Below, one piece after another: positions 1-6,064 of a stretch of DNA of 9,637 nucleotides. A program made the translations under genes and the position numbers. The notes beneath the pieces are model-generated. The model ran no database searches, was not told the DNA's origin, and worked only from the letters and a program-made list of their open reading frames with translations. Origin of the DNA: JAGHBT01 sp035311885 (GTDB taxonomy: Bacteria; Krumholzibacteriota; Krumholzibacteriia; Krumholzibacteriales; WJIX01); contig CAZKNG010000086.1 of the NCBI GenBank assembly GCA_964554125.1, forward strand, positions 1 through 9,637. Reading direction: 5' to 3'. Numbering within the stretch: the first letter of the stretch is position 1; every line of letters starts with the position of its first letter.

Positions 1-1
1 G

Positions 2-256
2 TTAAATTATCTGCCATTTATACATATGGGGTTCCTTGACCTTATGGATTGGATATTCGGTAACATTATGCTCGCGGTGGGAGCGCTGTTTCTTTCAATA
101 TTTATAGCCTGGGTCTGGAAAACAGAAAACGCGATAAATGAAATAAGAAGGAGCGGAGCTAAATTCAAATTTATGGGGATAATATTCAACATACTTATCA
201 AGTTCTTCTGCCCGGCGGTTATTTTGGCATTGATCTTTTTCCTGGTTACTAAATAG
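2..256 (+). CDS. C-terminal fragment of a sodium-dependent NSS/SNF-family transporter
   Basis: The frame is open from the left window edge (codon at 2) to the stop at 254-256, so this is the 3' end of a gene whose start lies outside; the ATG at 26 is internal. The visible 84 residues hold two hydrophobic membrane segments separated by a short basic stretch (NEIRRSGAKFKF). The GFLDLMDWIFGNIML segment resembles the region before the penultimate helix of bacterial neurotransmitter:sodium symporters (LeuT-fold, Na+-coupled amino acid or amine uptake at the inner membrane). The family call rests on that C-terminal pattern only, because the conserved Na+ and substrate sites of the N-terminal helices are not in the window. 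It is followed after 52 nt by another Na+ symporter on the same strand, which suggests co-transcription. The substrate cannot be stated. Confidence 0.7.
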   Translation, partial: LNYLPFIHMGFLDLMDWIFGNIMLAVGALFLSIFIAWVWKTENAINEIRRSGAKFKFMGIIFNILIKFFCPAVILALIFFLVTK

Positions 257-308
257 ATATGTCAGTTTGAATCTTTGTATTGGATAAAAGGAATAAGGGG
301 TATAAAAT

Positions 309-1985
309 ATGGACGCGGTCAAAGGCTTCATTGATATCATATACGGATATATCTGGGAATTTCCAAATTCTTTTCCATATTTTCTTGTTCTATTGCTCGG
401 AACAGGTATCTTTTTGACAATACGAATGCGCTTTATTCAGCTTCGTAAGATAAAACACAGCATCCAGGTAATAGCAGGGAAATACGACAACCCCGAAGAT
501 TCCGGTGAAATTAACCATTTCCAGGCCCTCTCGGCAGCGCTGTCAGCAACGATCGGCATCGGGAATATCGCCGGTGTGGCAACAGCAATCCACTACGGCG
601 GACCGGGAGCGTTATTCTGGATGTGGGTTACAGCCATCCTGGGTACAGCATCAAAATTTACTGAATGTACTTTGAGCACACATTTCAGGAAGATCAACCC
701 GGACGGTGTAGTCTCCGGCGGACCTATGTACTACATCGAAAAGGGTATGGGCAGCAAATGGAAATTCCTGGCGATTATCTTCGCCGTGTGCGCTGTTATT
801 TCATCATTTGGGAGTGGGAACAGCGTGCAGGCCTTCACCGTGGCGGACTCCTTCCGAAGTGATTTTGGAATACCAACATGGATCACCGGCTCTGTAATGG
901 CCACACTAATAGGGCTGGTTATCATAGGGGGAATCAGGCGAATCGGGAAGGTCGCGAGCAAGCTTGTTCCACTTATGGCGTTTATTTACTTTGCCGGAGC
1001 GCTTATTATCCTGTTTATGCACGCCGGAAGTATTCCCAGGGCATTTACGACAATCATATCCGACGCTTTCAGTGCCAAAGCCGGTGTCGGAGGTTTCTTC
1101 GGTTCAAGCTTTATGTTCATGCTTATATGGGGAGTAAAGCGCGGGATATTCTCAAACGAAGCCGGGCAGGGAAGCGCTCCTATAGCTCACGCCGCGGCTA
1201 AAACAGGCGAACCCGCCCGTGAGGGGCTTGTAGCTATGCTGGGGCCTTATATTGATACAATTCTGGTTTGTACTCTGACCGGTCTTACAATAGTTACTCT
1301 CGGAGTGTGGAAAGAAAAAAAGGCCGAAACGGTTCCATTTGTTGAACAATCTCAGATTACTATAATGAAAGATGACGGCAAGATTCACCGTGACGGCATC
1401 ATTCTGGAAAAGGATATAGCAGATGAAGGCTATTACAAAGTAACCGACGGAAAGGCTGAAGGGATTATCTTCGTCAGAAACAATAGCACAATCGATTCCC
1501 CCCTCCTCCTTAAGGGAAACAATAAATTCAACGGATTAATCGAAAAGAAAGCCGGCGGTGTTATTAATTTCATAGGCAGCAGCGAGGCTGTTATCGACGG
1601 CGGGGAAATTCAGCTGACGGGCAAAACTCTTCAAAACGGATCTCCCCTTACAGCATGGGCTTTTAAAAAGGGAATGTCTCCCCTCTTTGATGGCGGCAAT
1701 TATATTGTTACAATCGCTGTCTTTTTATTCGCCCTTTCGACAGCTATTTCCTGGTCATATTACGGAGACAGAAGTGTAGAGTATCTATTCGGAACAAAGG
1801 CAATTTTGCCTTATAGAATACTATTCTGTGTCATTCACTTTCTGGGAGCGATATTTTCTCTTGAATTGGTATGGGCTTTCGGAGATACCGCCCTTGGGCT
1901 TATGGCAATACCAAACCTTATAGCGATTCTTGTTCTTTCAGGAAAAGCCAGAAAAATTGCCAATGATTATTTTTCACGTTTCTAA
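309..1985 (+). CDS. Sodium:alanine/glycine symporter, AGCS family, with extra hydrophilic domain
   Basis: A complete 558-residue inner-membrane Na+-coupled amino acid carrier. Family hallmarks are visible: the GIGNIAGVATAI and GGPGALFWMW segments near residues 75-105, GGPMYYIEKGMG near 140, NEAGQGSAPIAHAAA near 285-300, and LTAWAFKKG followed by ALSTAISWSYYGDR and YLFGTKA in the C-terminal part. Known AlsT/DagA/AgcS proteins move alanine or glycine with Na+; the substrate here is inferred from the family. The protein is about 100 residues longer than the usual 450-480, because a hydrophilic, glycine-rich block (about residues 336-438) sits between two membrane helices where the family normally has a short loop. 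The ATG is supported by AAGGGG at 295-300, 8 nt upstream. It probably shares a transcript with the upstream NSS gene (52-nt spacer, no clear promoter or terminator between them). Confidence 0.93.
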   Translation: MDAVKGFIDIIYGYIWEFPNSFPYFLVLLLGTGIFLTIRMRFIQLRKIKHSIQVIAGKYDNPEDSGEINHFQALSAALSATIGIGNIAGVATAIHYGGPGALFWMWVTAILGTASKFTECTLSTHFRKINPDGVVSGGPMYYIEKGMGSKWKFLAIIFAVCAVISSFGSGNSVQAFTVADSFRSDFGIPTWITGSVMATLIGLVIIGGIRRIGKVASKLVPLMAFIYFAGALIILFMHAGSIPRAFTTIISDAFSAKAGVGGFFGSSFMFMLIWGVKRGIFSNEAGQGSAPIAHAAAKTGEPAREGLVAMLGPYIDTILVCTLTGLTIVTLGVWKEKKAETVPFVEQSQITIMKDDGKIHRDGIILEKDIADEGYYKVTDGKAEGIIFVRNNSTIDSPLLLKGNNKFNGLIEKKAGGVINFIGSSEAVIDGGEIQLTGKTLQNGSPLTAWAFKKGMSPLFDGGNYIVTIAVFLFALSTAISWSYYGDRSVEYLFGTKAILPYRILFCVIHFLGAIFSLELVWAFGDTALGLMAIPNLIAILVLSGKARKIANDYFSRF

Positions 1986-2156
1986 GATATTAAGCGTCAG
2001 CTCTCCCTAACAGTTAATACCTGTGTCAGCTCTAGAAAGTAAAATTTCTATCTTTCCAGAACCCTCTGTTAATTATTTAATATGAGAAGAAAGATGTTGA
2101 AAGATAAAATTTATCAGATAAACACGAAAAAAGTAAACAATAAATGCCTTCCGTGT
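1986..2156. other. Convergent intergenic region, first part: small repeats, no gene
   Basis: No credible gene. Visible items are a 9-nt direct repeat GTCAGCTCT at 1996-2004 and 2025-2033, and a weak AU-rich hairpin, TAGAAA (2033-2038) with TTTCTA (2045-2050). The latter can also be drawn as TCTAGAAAG (2031-2039) with CTTTCCAGA (2052-2060), one mismatch. It lies about 45 nt after the symporter stop but has no T tract, so it is a poor intrinsic terminator. A 13-bp dyad (GATAAA-A-TTTATC, 2103-2115) lies some 42 bp before the promoter at 2157 and could be an operator or chance in AT-rich DNA. Confidence 0.4.
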
Positions 2157-2185
2157 TTGACAGAATAAGAATATTCAGGTATACT
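2157..2185 (+). promoter_or_regulatory. Strong sigma-70-type promoter without a downstream protein gene
   Basis: A perfect -35 box TTGACA (2157-2162), a 17-bp spacer and a -10 box TATACT (2180-2185, five of six consensus bases). The expected start point is about 7-8 nt after the -10, at A2192 or G2193, exactly the foot of the long hairpin at 2193-2300. No protein gene follows on this strand; the next gene (lipoprotein) is convergent. It is the closest match to a consensus housekeeping promoter I found in the window. Confidence 0.6.
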
Positions 2186-2192
2186 TTTAATA

Positions 2193-2300
2193 GAGTCCCT
2201 GCTGAAATGGTGAGAGGATGGTTCTGAAAAGAATCGCGGGCTCATAATTTGTTTGAGTTTTCAGAATAATCCGGCTCCACGTTTCGCGCGGGGGCTTTCA
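2193..2300 (+). ncRNA. Candidate structured small RNA: long imperfect hairpin
   Basis: The stretch folds into one long irregular hairpin. Helices from base to tip: 2193-2195 with 2295-2297; 2197-2199 with 2292-2294; 2201-2202 with 2288-2289; 2204-2208 with 2281-2285; 2210-2212 with 2278-2280; 2216-2219 (GGAT) with 2269-2272; 2222-2230 (TTCTGAAAA) with 2258-2266 (TTTTCAGAA), nine perfect pairs. A 10-nt bulge (2231-2240) precedes an apical helix, 2241-2244 with 2254-2257. The sigma-70 promoter at 2157-2185 would start transcription at the hairpin foot. No strong T tract follows (CTTTCATTAATATC), so the 3' end is uncertain. It lacks the conserved apical motif of SRP RNA and I see no tRNA or known riboswitch core. 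A mobile palindromic element is the main alternative. Confidence 0.45.
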
Positions 2301-2321
2301 TTAATATCAAACGAAGACAAA

Positions 2322-2336
2322 TTCCCCTGGCGGGAA
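2322..2336 (-). terminator. Weak hairpin after the lipoprotein gene, possible terminator
   Basis: TTCCC (2322-2326) pairs with GGGAA (2332-2336) around a 5-nt loop, about 20 nt past the lipoprotein stop. On the - strand it is followed by TTTGT, a short, weak T tract. A 10-bp palindrome TTAAGCTTAA (2344-2353) lies between it and the stop codon. It is the only plausible terminator-like hairpin at this end of the lipoprotein gene, but the stem is just five pairs. Confidence 0.25.
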
Positions 2337-2354
2337 AAAAGCATTAAGCTTAAA

Positions 2355-2963
2355 CTATTCACTCCACTCGCTTACCTTGCCGTTAACGAAAATTATTGTA
2401 GATTTATTCAGTTTATCACGGGGATCTATGTAAACCCACTGCACGGCGTTATCCGCTGTTGTCTGACTCTCTTTGACAATCTCATCGGGAGGCCCCCATG
2501 ATTCAAGCGCGGCATCCTGGCTCATACCTTCTAAGAGCTCATGATGAAAGATCGCTTGAGCAATCTCTTGACCATACTTCCACAGATTCTCCCTGTATCT
2601 TTTCGTTGGTTTATCGAACCATAAGAGTTCGTTAATAGCTTTCTCGTAACTTTCCTTAGTAATTGGTCTTTCCAACTCTAAAGCGTGTCTGTATTTGCGA
2701 TTATCAGGCCCTCTAACACCAAGAGCTCCATTCCAGTGCATGTCAAGCTCGACGATCTTTACCTTTCTATCCTGCTCTATAACACCATTTTGCCCGATAT
2801 CGACAAGATAGGTTTTTGTCCATGCAGTCCTGCCTTTATATTTATCTTCCAGATAATCCATGTCCTGTATGGGGATATCTTTCTTTACAAGATTTGCGGC
2901 TTTACATCCCGCAAGAACAAGCATAAAACAACAAAGTAGAATGGAAAATCCTTTTACTTTCAC
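2355..2963 (-). CDS. Putative outer-membrane or periplasmic lipoprotein, BamE/SmpA-like C-terminus
   Basis: 202 residues. A lysine-start signal peptide with a hydrophobic core ends in the lipobox LAGC, so cleavage before Cys20 and lipidation are expected. Residues about 120-202 follow the pattern of BamE/SmpA-OmlA-like domains: an Ile/Ala-rich helix, G-M-S-x-D-x-A then WGPPDEIV, later VQWVYID, and a final strand IIFVNGKVSEW. The middle part (about 25-115) is unfamiliar. The start is a GTG (2961-2963) with GGAGG at 2971-2975, 7 nt upstream. It lies last on the - strand after yraN with a 77-nt spacer that may hold its own promoter, so its link to the ribosome operon is loose. I recognise no specific function; the resemblance is short and could be convergent. 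Confidence 0.75.
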   Translation of the reverse strand: MKVKGFSILLCCFMLVLAGCKAANLVKKDIPIQDMDYLEDKYKGRTAWTKTYLVDIGQNGVIEQDRKVKIVELDMHWNGALGVRGPDNRKYRHALELERPITKESYEKAINELLWFDKPTKRYRENLWKYGQEIAQAIFHHELLEGMSQDAALESWGPPDEIVKESQTTADNAVQWVYIDPRDKLNKSTIIFVNGKVSEWSE

Positions 2964-3004
2964 GCGAAGTCCTCCTTATTTATTATCAACTATCCTCAGT
3001 ACTT

Positions 3005-3033
3005 AAAATAGAAACGGATATTAACTAAATCAA
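3005..3033 (-). promoter_or_regulatory. Possible promoter for the lipoprotein gene
   Basis: On the - strand TTGATT (3028-3033) is followed after exactly 17 bp by TATTTT (3005-3010). The same -35 hexamer is used by the ffh promoter candidate at 8080-8108. The -10 is only four of six matches and the DNA is AT-rich, so this is moderate support. It overlaps the terminator-like inverted repeat at 3009-3043. Confidence 0.35.
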
Positions 3034-3043
3034 GTTATTTCTA
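3005..3043 (-). terminator. AU-rich hairpin at the end of yraN, possible terminator
   Basis: Reading the - strand, TAGAAA (3043-3038, starting with the yraN stop codon) pairs with TTTCTA (3014-3009), followed at once by TTTT (3008-3005). Inside the loop TAACT and AGTTA form a second 5-bp hairpin. This would end the ribosome operon after yraN, but the stem has few GC pairs. The same stretch can be read as a promoter, so the assignment is tentative. Confidence 0.3.
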
Positions 3044-3409
3044 GGCCACATCTTTAAGATGCCGCAGGACCATCTTGTCGCATAAGAAATCAACATCAAT
3101 AGCGACAAAATCCAGTCTGAACTCGAAAGCCGCCGTACTCTTTTCTTCCTCCGTGATATAATTCAGCGCGGCCTTTCTGATATTCAAGACTTTCCAGTAA
3201 GGTAAGGATTCTATTGCCCTTCCGTAAGTTAAATTTTTCCTTGTCTTAACTTCTATAAACACAAGGCAGTTATTATCTCTTGCTATCAAATCAATCTCGA
3301 GGTGCCGGGCCCTGTAATTTCTTTCAAGGATTTCATAACCTATAAGTTTCAGATAATCCGCGGCAATCTTTTCACCTAAAACTCCGTCATTGATTCTTCC
3401 CACCGTCAC
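3041..3409 (-). CDS. yraN: YraN family (UPF0102) nuclease-fold protein
   Basis: About 122 residues, a normal length for the family. The core shows GEKIAADYL and GYEILERNYR, then the PD-(D/E)XK-type nuclease signature EIDLIARD followed by LVFIEVKTRK, and the C-terminal FRLDFVAID. Family members are predicted restriction-endonuclease-like proteins, probably acting on DNA; the role is not established. The usual neighbour rnhB lies directly upstream. Start choice: an ATG at 3437-3439 is in frame but overlaps rnhB and adds ten residues absent from the family. GGAGG (3415-3419) sits 5 nt before GTG 3407-3409, which gives the expected N-terminus (VTVGRINDGVLGEKIA). A second GTG at 3401-3403 is also possible. 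With GTG 3409 the gap to rnhB is 17 nt, consistent with one transcript. Confidence 0.88.
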   Translation of the reverse strand: MTVGRINDGVLGEKIAADYLKLIGYEILERNYRARHLEIDLIARDNNCLVFIEVKTRKNLTYGRAIESLPYWKVLNIRKAALNYITEEEKSTAAFEFRLDFVAIDVDFLCDKMVLRHLKDVA

Positions 3410-3426
3410 AATCACCTCCACACAAA

Positions 3427-4053
3427 TCAAATCGAACATTTGAAACTCTTCCTGTGAATCTTCGTGGAACCCTTTTCTTTAAGTACAGTTCTGTGTTCTT
3501 TCGTCCCGTATCCTTTGTTACTTAAAAATTTATATTCGGGATATATCAGTCCAAACTCTCTCATGATTCTGTCACGCGTAACTTTCGCCACTATAGACGC
3601 GGCGGCTATAACAAAACTCTTCCCGTCCCCTCCCGGAATTGCCTGAGCTCTAATATCGATATCAGGTGTATCCCTGCCGTCAACAATCACAAATTGAGGA
3701 GATACCGTCAACCCCTCAACTGCCTCTTTCATCGCCTTTAATGTAGCGTTAAGTATATTTACCCTGTCAATAACCTCAGGTTCCACTATCCCGACATTAA
3801 AGCATTTGCACCTGCCTGTTATTAATTCATAAAGCTCTTCTCTCCTGTTTTCCTTCAGGAGTTTACTGTCTTTCACATCAAACAGGTCTTCATGAAAATC
3901 ACAGATAAGAGCGGCGGCTACAACAGGACCGGCAAGAGCTCCGCGTCCGGCTTCATCCACACCGGCTATGGCTCCCCGAACACCGCATTTGATATCTTCG
4001 TCAAACAAAGATAATTCATTAAAGGAAACGCTGCCGCGGGGATTATTACTCAT
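3427..4053 (-). CDS. rnhB: Ribonuclease HII
   Basis: 208 residues. It cleaves the RNA strand of RNA-DNA hybrids and removes single ribonucleotides misincorporated in DNA, using two metal ions in the cytoplasm. Visible signatures: the N-terminal catalytic IAGVDEAGRGALAGPVVAAA (first Asp-Glu pair), the following DSKLL, the Asp in FVIVDG, and AAASIVAKVTRDR with the last active-site Asp, then the YPEYKFLSNKGYGTKEH element typical of type 2 enzymes. All four acidic active-site positions appear present. The ATG follows the rplS stop by 3 nt and no strong Shine-Dalgarno is seen, which suggests translational coupling to rplS. The order rplS-rnhB-yraN is a common bacterial arrangement. Confidence 0.97.
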   Translation of the reverse strand: MSNNPRGSVSFNELSLFDEDIKCGVRGAIAGVDEAGRGALAGPVVAAALICDFHEDLFDVKDSKLLKENRREELYELITGRCKCFNVGIVEPEVIDRVNILNATLKAMKEAVEGLTVSPQFVIVDGRDTPDIDIRAQAIPGGDGKSFVIAAASIVAKVTRDRIMREFGLIYPEYKFLSNKGYGTKEHRTVLKEKGSTKIHRKSFKCSI

Positions 4054-4056
4054 TTC

Positions 4057-4401
4057 TTACTTCTTCTTTTCCTTCACTCTGGCTGCTTTTCCTCTCAAAT
4101 CACGTAGATAGTAAAGCTTTGACCTCTTAACATGCCCTCTTCGTATAACGTTCAAAGATGTCAGGTTAGGTGAATGAAGAGGAAATATGCGCTCCACACC
4201 TATCCCCTGACTTACTTTACGTACAGTAAAAGTCGCGCTACCCCCGGCTCCGCGACGCTGTATAACTATGCCCTGGAACTTCTGGTTTCTCATAGTGCCG
4301 CCTTCTCTAACTTTGATTTTAAGGCTGACCGTATCGCCGACCTTAAACTCCGGCAATTCATCTCTCATCTGTCCGGCAGATATCTTGTTTAACATATCCA
4401 T
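4057..4401 (-). CDS. rplS: 50S ribosomal protein L19 (bL19)
   Basis: 114 residues, the normal size. L19 sits at the 30S-50S interface of the large subunit and helps form an inter-subunit bridge. Family features: FKVGDTVSLKIKVREGG, the QKFQGIVIQRRGAGGSATFTVRKVSQGIGVER core (quoted here only as a recognisable block), FPLHSPNL and the basic RRGHVKRSKLYYLRDLRGKAARVKEK tail. The start ATG (4399-4401) has GGAGG at 4406-4410 only 4 nt away; the ATG at 4393-4395 with a 10-nt spacer is an alternative. Unlike the other junctions of this operon, the 113-nt gap to trmD is wide and holds crossing inverted repeats (4440-4503), so L19 output may be set separately from trmD. Confidence 0.97.
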   Translation of the reverse strand: MDMLNKISAGQMRDELPEFKVGDTVSLKIKVREGGTMRNQKFQGIVIQRRGAGGSATFTVRKVSQGIGVERIFPLHSPNLTSLNVIRRGHVKRSKLYYLRDLRGKAARVKEKKK

Positions 4402-4439
4402 TTTTCCTCCTTATCATTTATCAAGTTCATACTAATTAT

Positions 4440-4503
4440 CCTGAAAAAAATAAAAAATTGATTTTTTCGTGTTTATTTTACTTTTCAGGTAAAAAATCAA
4501 TTT
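4440..4503 (-). promoter_or_regulatory. Crossing inverted repeats in the trmD-rplS gap: candidate rplS leader or attenuator
   Basis: Two perfect inverted repeats interleave. Repeat B: 13 nt, 4455-4467 with 4491-4503. Repeat A: 8 nt, 4440-4447 (CCTGAAAA) with 4482-4489 (TTTTCAGG). In the transcript the order is B, A, B', A', so the two helices either exclude each other or form a pseudoknot. The AU-rich B hairpin is followed by a U-rich run (UUUAUUUUUUU), which makes it terminator-like. The rplS Shine-Dalgarno lies about 30 nt further on. Autoregulatory leaders are known for many ribosomal protein genes; that this one binds L19 is only inference. Confidence 0.45.
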
Positions 4504-4514
4504 CAAATTATTAT

Positions 4515-5216
4515 TTATCCTTTTTTCCTGAATTCTCCGCGGTAACGTGCCGTTCTATCTCTCGCGGATTTTTCTCTCCATTCTCTTATTCTTTTATGAT
4601 TACCCGAAAGCAGTACTTCGGGAACTTGAAGCCCCCTGTATTCCGGCGGCCTTGTATAATAAGCGCTATCTATGAAGTCTTCTCCATCCCGGGAAGAGAA
4701 TGAATCGGTATCCCTCGACATAGCGTCACCTAAAACACCCGGTATATATCGGATTACTGTATCGGCAACGATCATTGCCGGCAATTCCCCTCCACTGAGT
4801 ATAAAATTGCCGATTGATATTCTGTCAGTTACAACGAGTTCGCTTACACGTTCATCCGACCCTTTATAACGGCCGCAGATAAAAATAACCTTCCTCTTTC
4901 CGGCCAGTCTGCTTGCCGTTTCCTGATTGTGAACCCTTCCGTAAGGTGACAGCAGAACGACAGCGGTATCATCTGAATCATCCTCGCCCACAGCATCCTC
5001 TACCGCTTCGACAATGGGCGGAACCATGAGAATCATTCCGGGACCGCCTCCGTAGGGATAGTCATCAACAGAGCCGTGCTTGTCGACCGCATAATCCCTC
5101 AGGTTTACAACGGTATAGCCGGCCAGACCTTCTTTGGATGCTATTTTGAAAACTCCCGTATTCAGTACACCTTCGAACATCTCGGGGAATATTGTTATAA
5201 AGGACATATTAATCAT
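4515..5216 (-). CDS. trmD: tRNA (guanine-N1-)-methyltransferase
   Basis: 233 residues, near the lower end of the family. TrmD methylates N1 of G37 next to the anticodon using S-adenosylmethionine, preventing +1 frameshifting. The trefoil-knot SPOUT signatures are clear: FITIFPEMF at the N-terminus, DYPYGGGPGM near 55, LLSPYGRVHNQ near 90, ISIGNFILSGGELPAM near 133-148, IPGVLGD, the TDSF loop that carries the catalytic Asp, and YTRPPEYRGLQVPEVLLSGNH near 190-210. The usual YEG(I/V)DER segment reads YKGSDER here, so Lys replaces a normally conserved Glu. The start could be ATG 5216 or ATG 5207 (MSFITIFPE fits the family better); neither has a clear Shine-Dalgarno. Nine nt separate it from rimM, so coupled translation is likely. 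Confidence 0.96.
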   Translation of the reverse strand: MINMSFITIFPEMFEGVLNTGVFKIASKEGLAGYTVVNLRDYAVDKHGSVDDYPYGGGPGMILMVPPIVEAVEDAVGEDDSDDTAVVLLSPYGRVHNQETASRLAGKRKVIFICGRYKGSDERVSELVVTDRISIGNFILSGGELPAMIVADTVIRYIPGVLGDAMSRDTDSFSSRDGEDFIDSAYYTRPPEYRGLQVPEVLLSGNHKRIREWREKSARDRTARYRGEFRKKG

Positions 5217-5225
5217 AATTTCATT

Positions 5226-5741
5226 CTACCATTCAAGTTCAAGCAATCCTTCGGGAGGATCGATCTCTATCCTATCGTGTTTATAATCCACATCTGTTAC
5301 AATGCCTGAAACAAAAGGGATAATATAATTCTTTTCCCCTTCCACTATAAGCCGGTCCTGTCCTCCGGAGCTGAAGAAGTTGACAACAATTCCCAACAGA
5401 TCACCATTCTTCATAAATATTCGTTTACCTAATGCCATGCCTGGCATAGTCTGGTCCGGATAAGACTCTGAATCGAGTTCTTCCATTGATAATTCGAGTC
5501 TTTTGCCAACCGCCGTTTCGGCATCTTCTATGGACTGAAGGAAATCCAGCTTAATCACATATGTACCGCCCTTTTTCCTGAATTTCTCAACATTTACCGA
5601 TCTGCGGACTATATCGGTAACCAGATACAGTTTCCCGAATTCAAGAGCGCCCGGCCAGAAATCAGGTCCCGGCAAAAGTTTTATTTCACCTCTTAAACCA
5701 ACTGTATTGACGATATCTCCAAGGTTCGCGAATTCTTCCAT
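5226..5741 (-). CDS. rimM: Ribosome maturation factor RimM
   Basis: 171 residues. RimM binds S19 in the 30S head and assists late maturation of the small subunit. The N-terminal RimM domain (about 1-85) shows LGDIVNTVGLRGEIKLLP, LYLVTDIVRR, and YVIKLDFLQSIEDAETAVGKRLELSMEEL. The C-terminal PRC-barrel-like domain (about 95-171) shows ALGKRIFMKNGDLLGIVVNFFSSGGQDRLIVEG (a recognisable block), then YIIPFVSGIVTDVD and the closing IEIDPPEGLLEL. It starts 20 nt after khpA without a strong ribosome binding site, and lies between khpA and trmD as in many bacterial ribosome operons. Confidence 0.95.
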   Translation of the reverse strand: MEEFANLGDIVNTVGLRGEIKLLPGPDFWPGALEFGKLYLVTDIVRRSVNVEKFRKKGGTYVIKLDFLQSIEDAETAVGKRLELSMEELDSESYPDQTMPGMALGKRIFMKNGDLLGIVVNFFSSGGQDRLIVEGEKNYIIPFVSGIVTDVDYKHDRIEIDPPEGLLELEW

Positions 5742-5761
5742 TACAGCCGTCCCATATTCTC

Positions 5762-6007
5762 TTATTCTCTTATCTCCAGAAGTACCTTTTCTCCCATTCT
5801 CGTGGACGCGGCATTTACCAGAGCCCTGAGAGCCTTGGCGGTTTGACCATTCTTTCCGATTATCTTACCAACATCATCCTTCGCCACGGAAATGACAACA
5901 ATAACGGCATTATTTCTTTCTTCTTCAGTTATAGATATTTCCTTTGGTTCATCCACAAGCATAGCCGCAAGATCATGAACCATGGTCTTAATATTATCAA
6001 CACTCAT
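5762..6007 (-). CDS. khpA: KH-domain RNA-binding protein KhpA (YlqC/UPF0109)
   Basis: 81 residues, essentially one type II KH domain. The RNA-binding GxxG loop is seen in VGKIIGKNGQTAKALRALV (about residues 46-64), followed by the closing strand GEKVLLEI. KhpA proteins bind RNA, often as a dimer with KhpB/Jag, and affect cell size and translation in Firmicutes; the role in this organism is unknown. The location between rpsP and rimM is the classical one for this family. AAGGAAG about 10 nt before the ATG serves as ribosome binding site, and the 57-nt gap to rpsP contains no obvious terminator. Confidence 0.93.
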   Translation of the reverse strand: MSVDNIKTMVHDLAAMLVDEPKEISITEEERNNAVIVVISVAKDDVGKIIGKNGQTAKALRALVNAASTRMGEKVLLEIRE

Positions 6008-6064
6008 AACACTTCATCTTCCTTTTAAAAAGATCCTCTCATAATTGTTCGGGGAAGAAAGAGA

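Noticed and set aside
878..1201. 107-codon + strand ORF inside the symporter gene
   Set aside because: Out-of-frame shadow of a strongly conserved AGCS coding region with no family pattern of its own.
2082..2168. 28-codon + strand ORF (MRRKML...) before the promoter at 2157
   Set aside because: No Shine-Dalgarno before its ATG, biased AT-rich composition, and the promoter lies inside its 3' end.
2193..2300. SRP RNA (4.5S), tRNA or 6S RNA identity for the hairpin
   Set aside because: No GGAAGCAGC-like apical motif, no T-arm or acceptor pairing of a tRNA, and shorter than typical 6S RNA without its large central bubble.
2253..2501. 82-codon + strand ORF running from the hairpin into the lipoprotein gene
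   Set aside because: Mostly antisense to a well supported lipoprotein, non-ATG start inside the hairpin, no recognisable protein pattern.
3041..3439. yraN starting at ATG 3437-3439
   Set aside because: Overlaps rnhB, adds residues not seen in the family, and ignores the strong GGAGG at 3415-3419 placed for GTG 3409; kept as an alternative only.
4470..4507. Internal rplS promoter (TTGATT or TTGAAA with TAAAAT)
   Set aside because: Spacers of 14 or 20 bp do not fit a sigma-70 promoter; the boxes come from the AT-rich inverted repeats.
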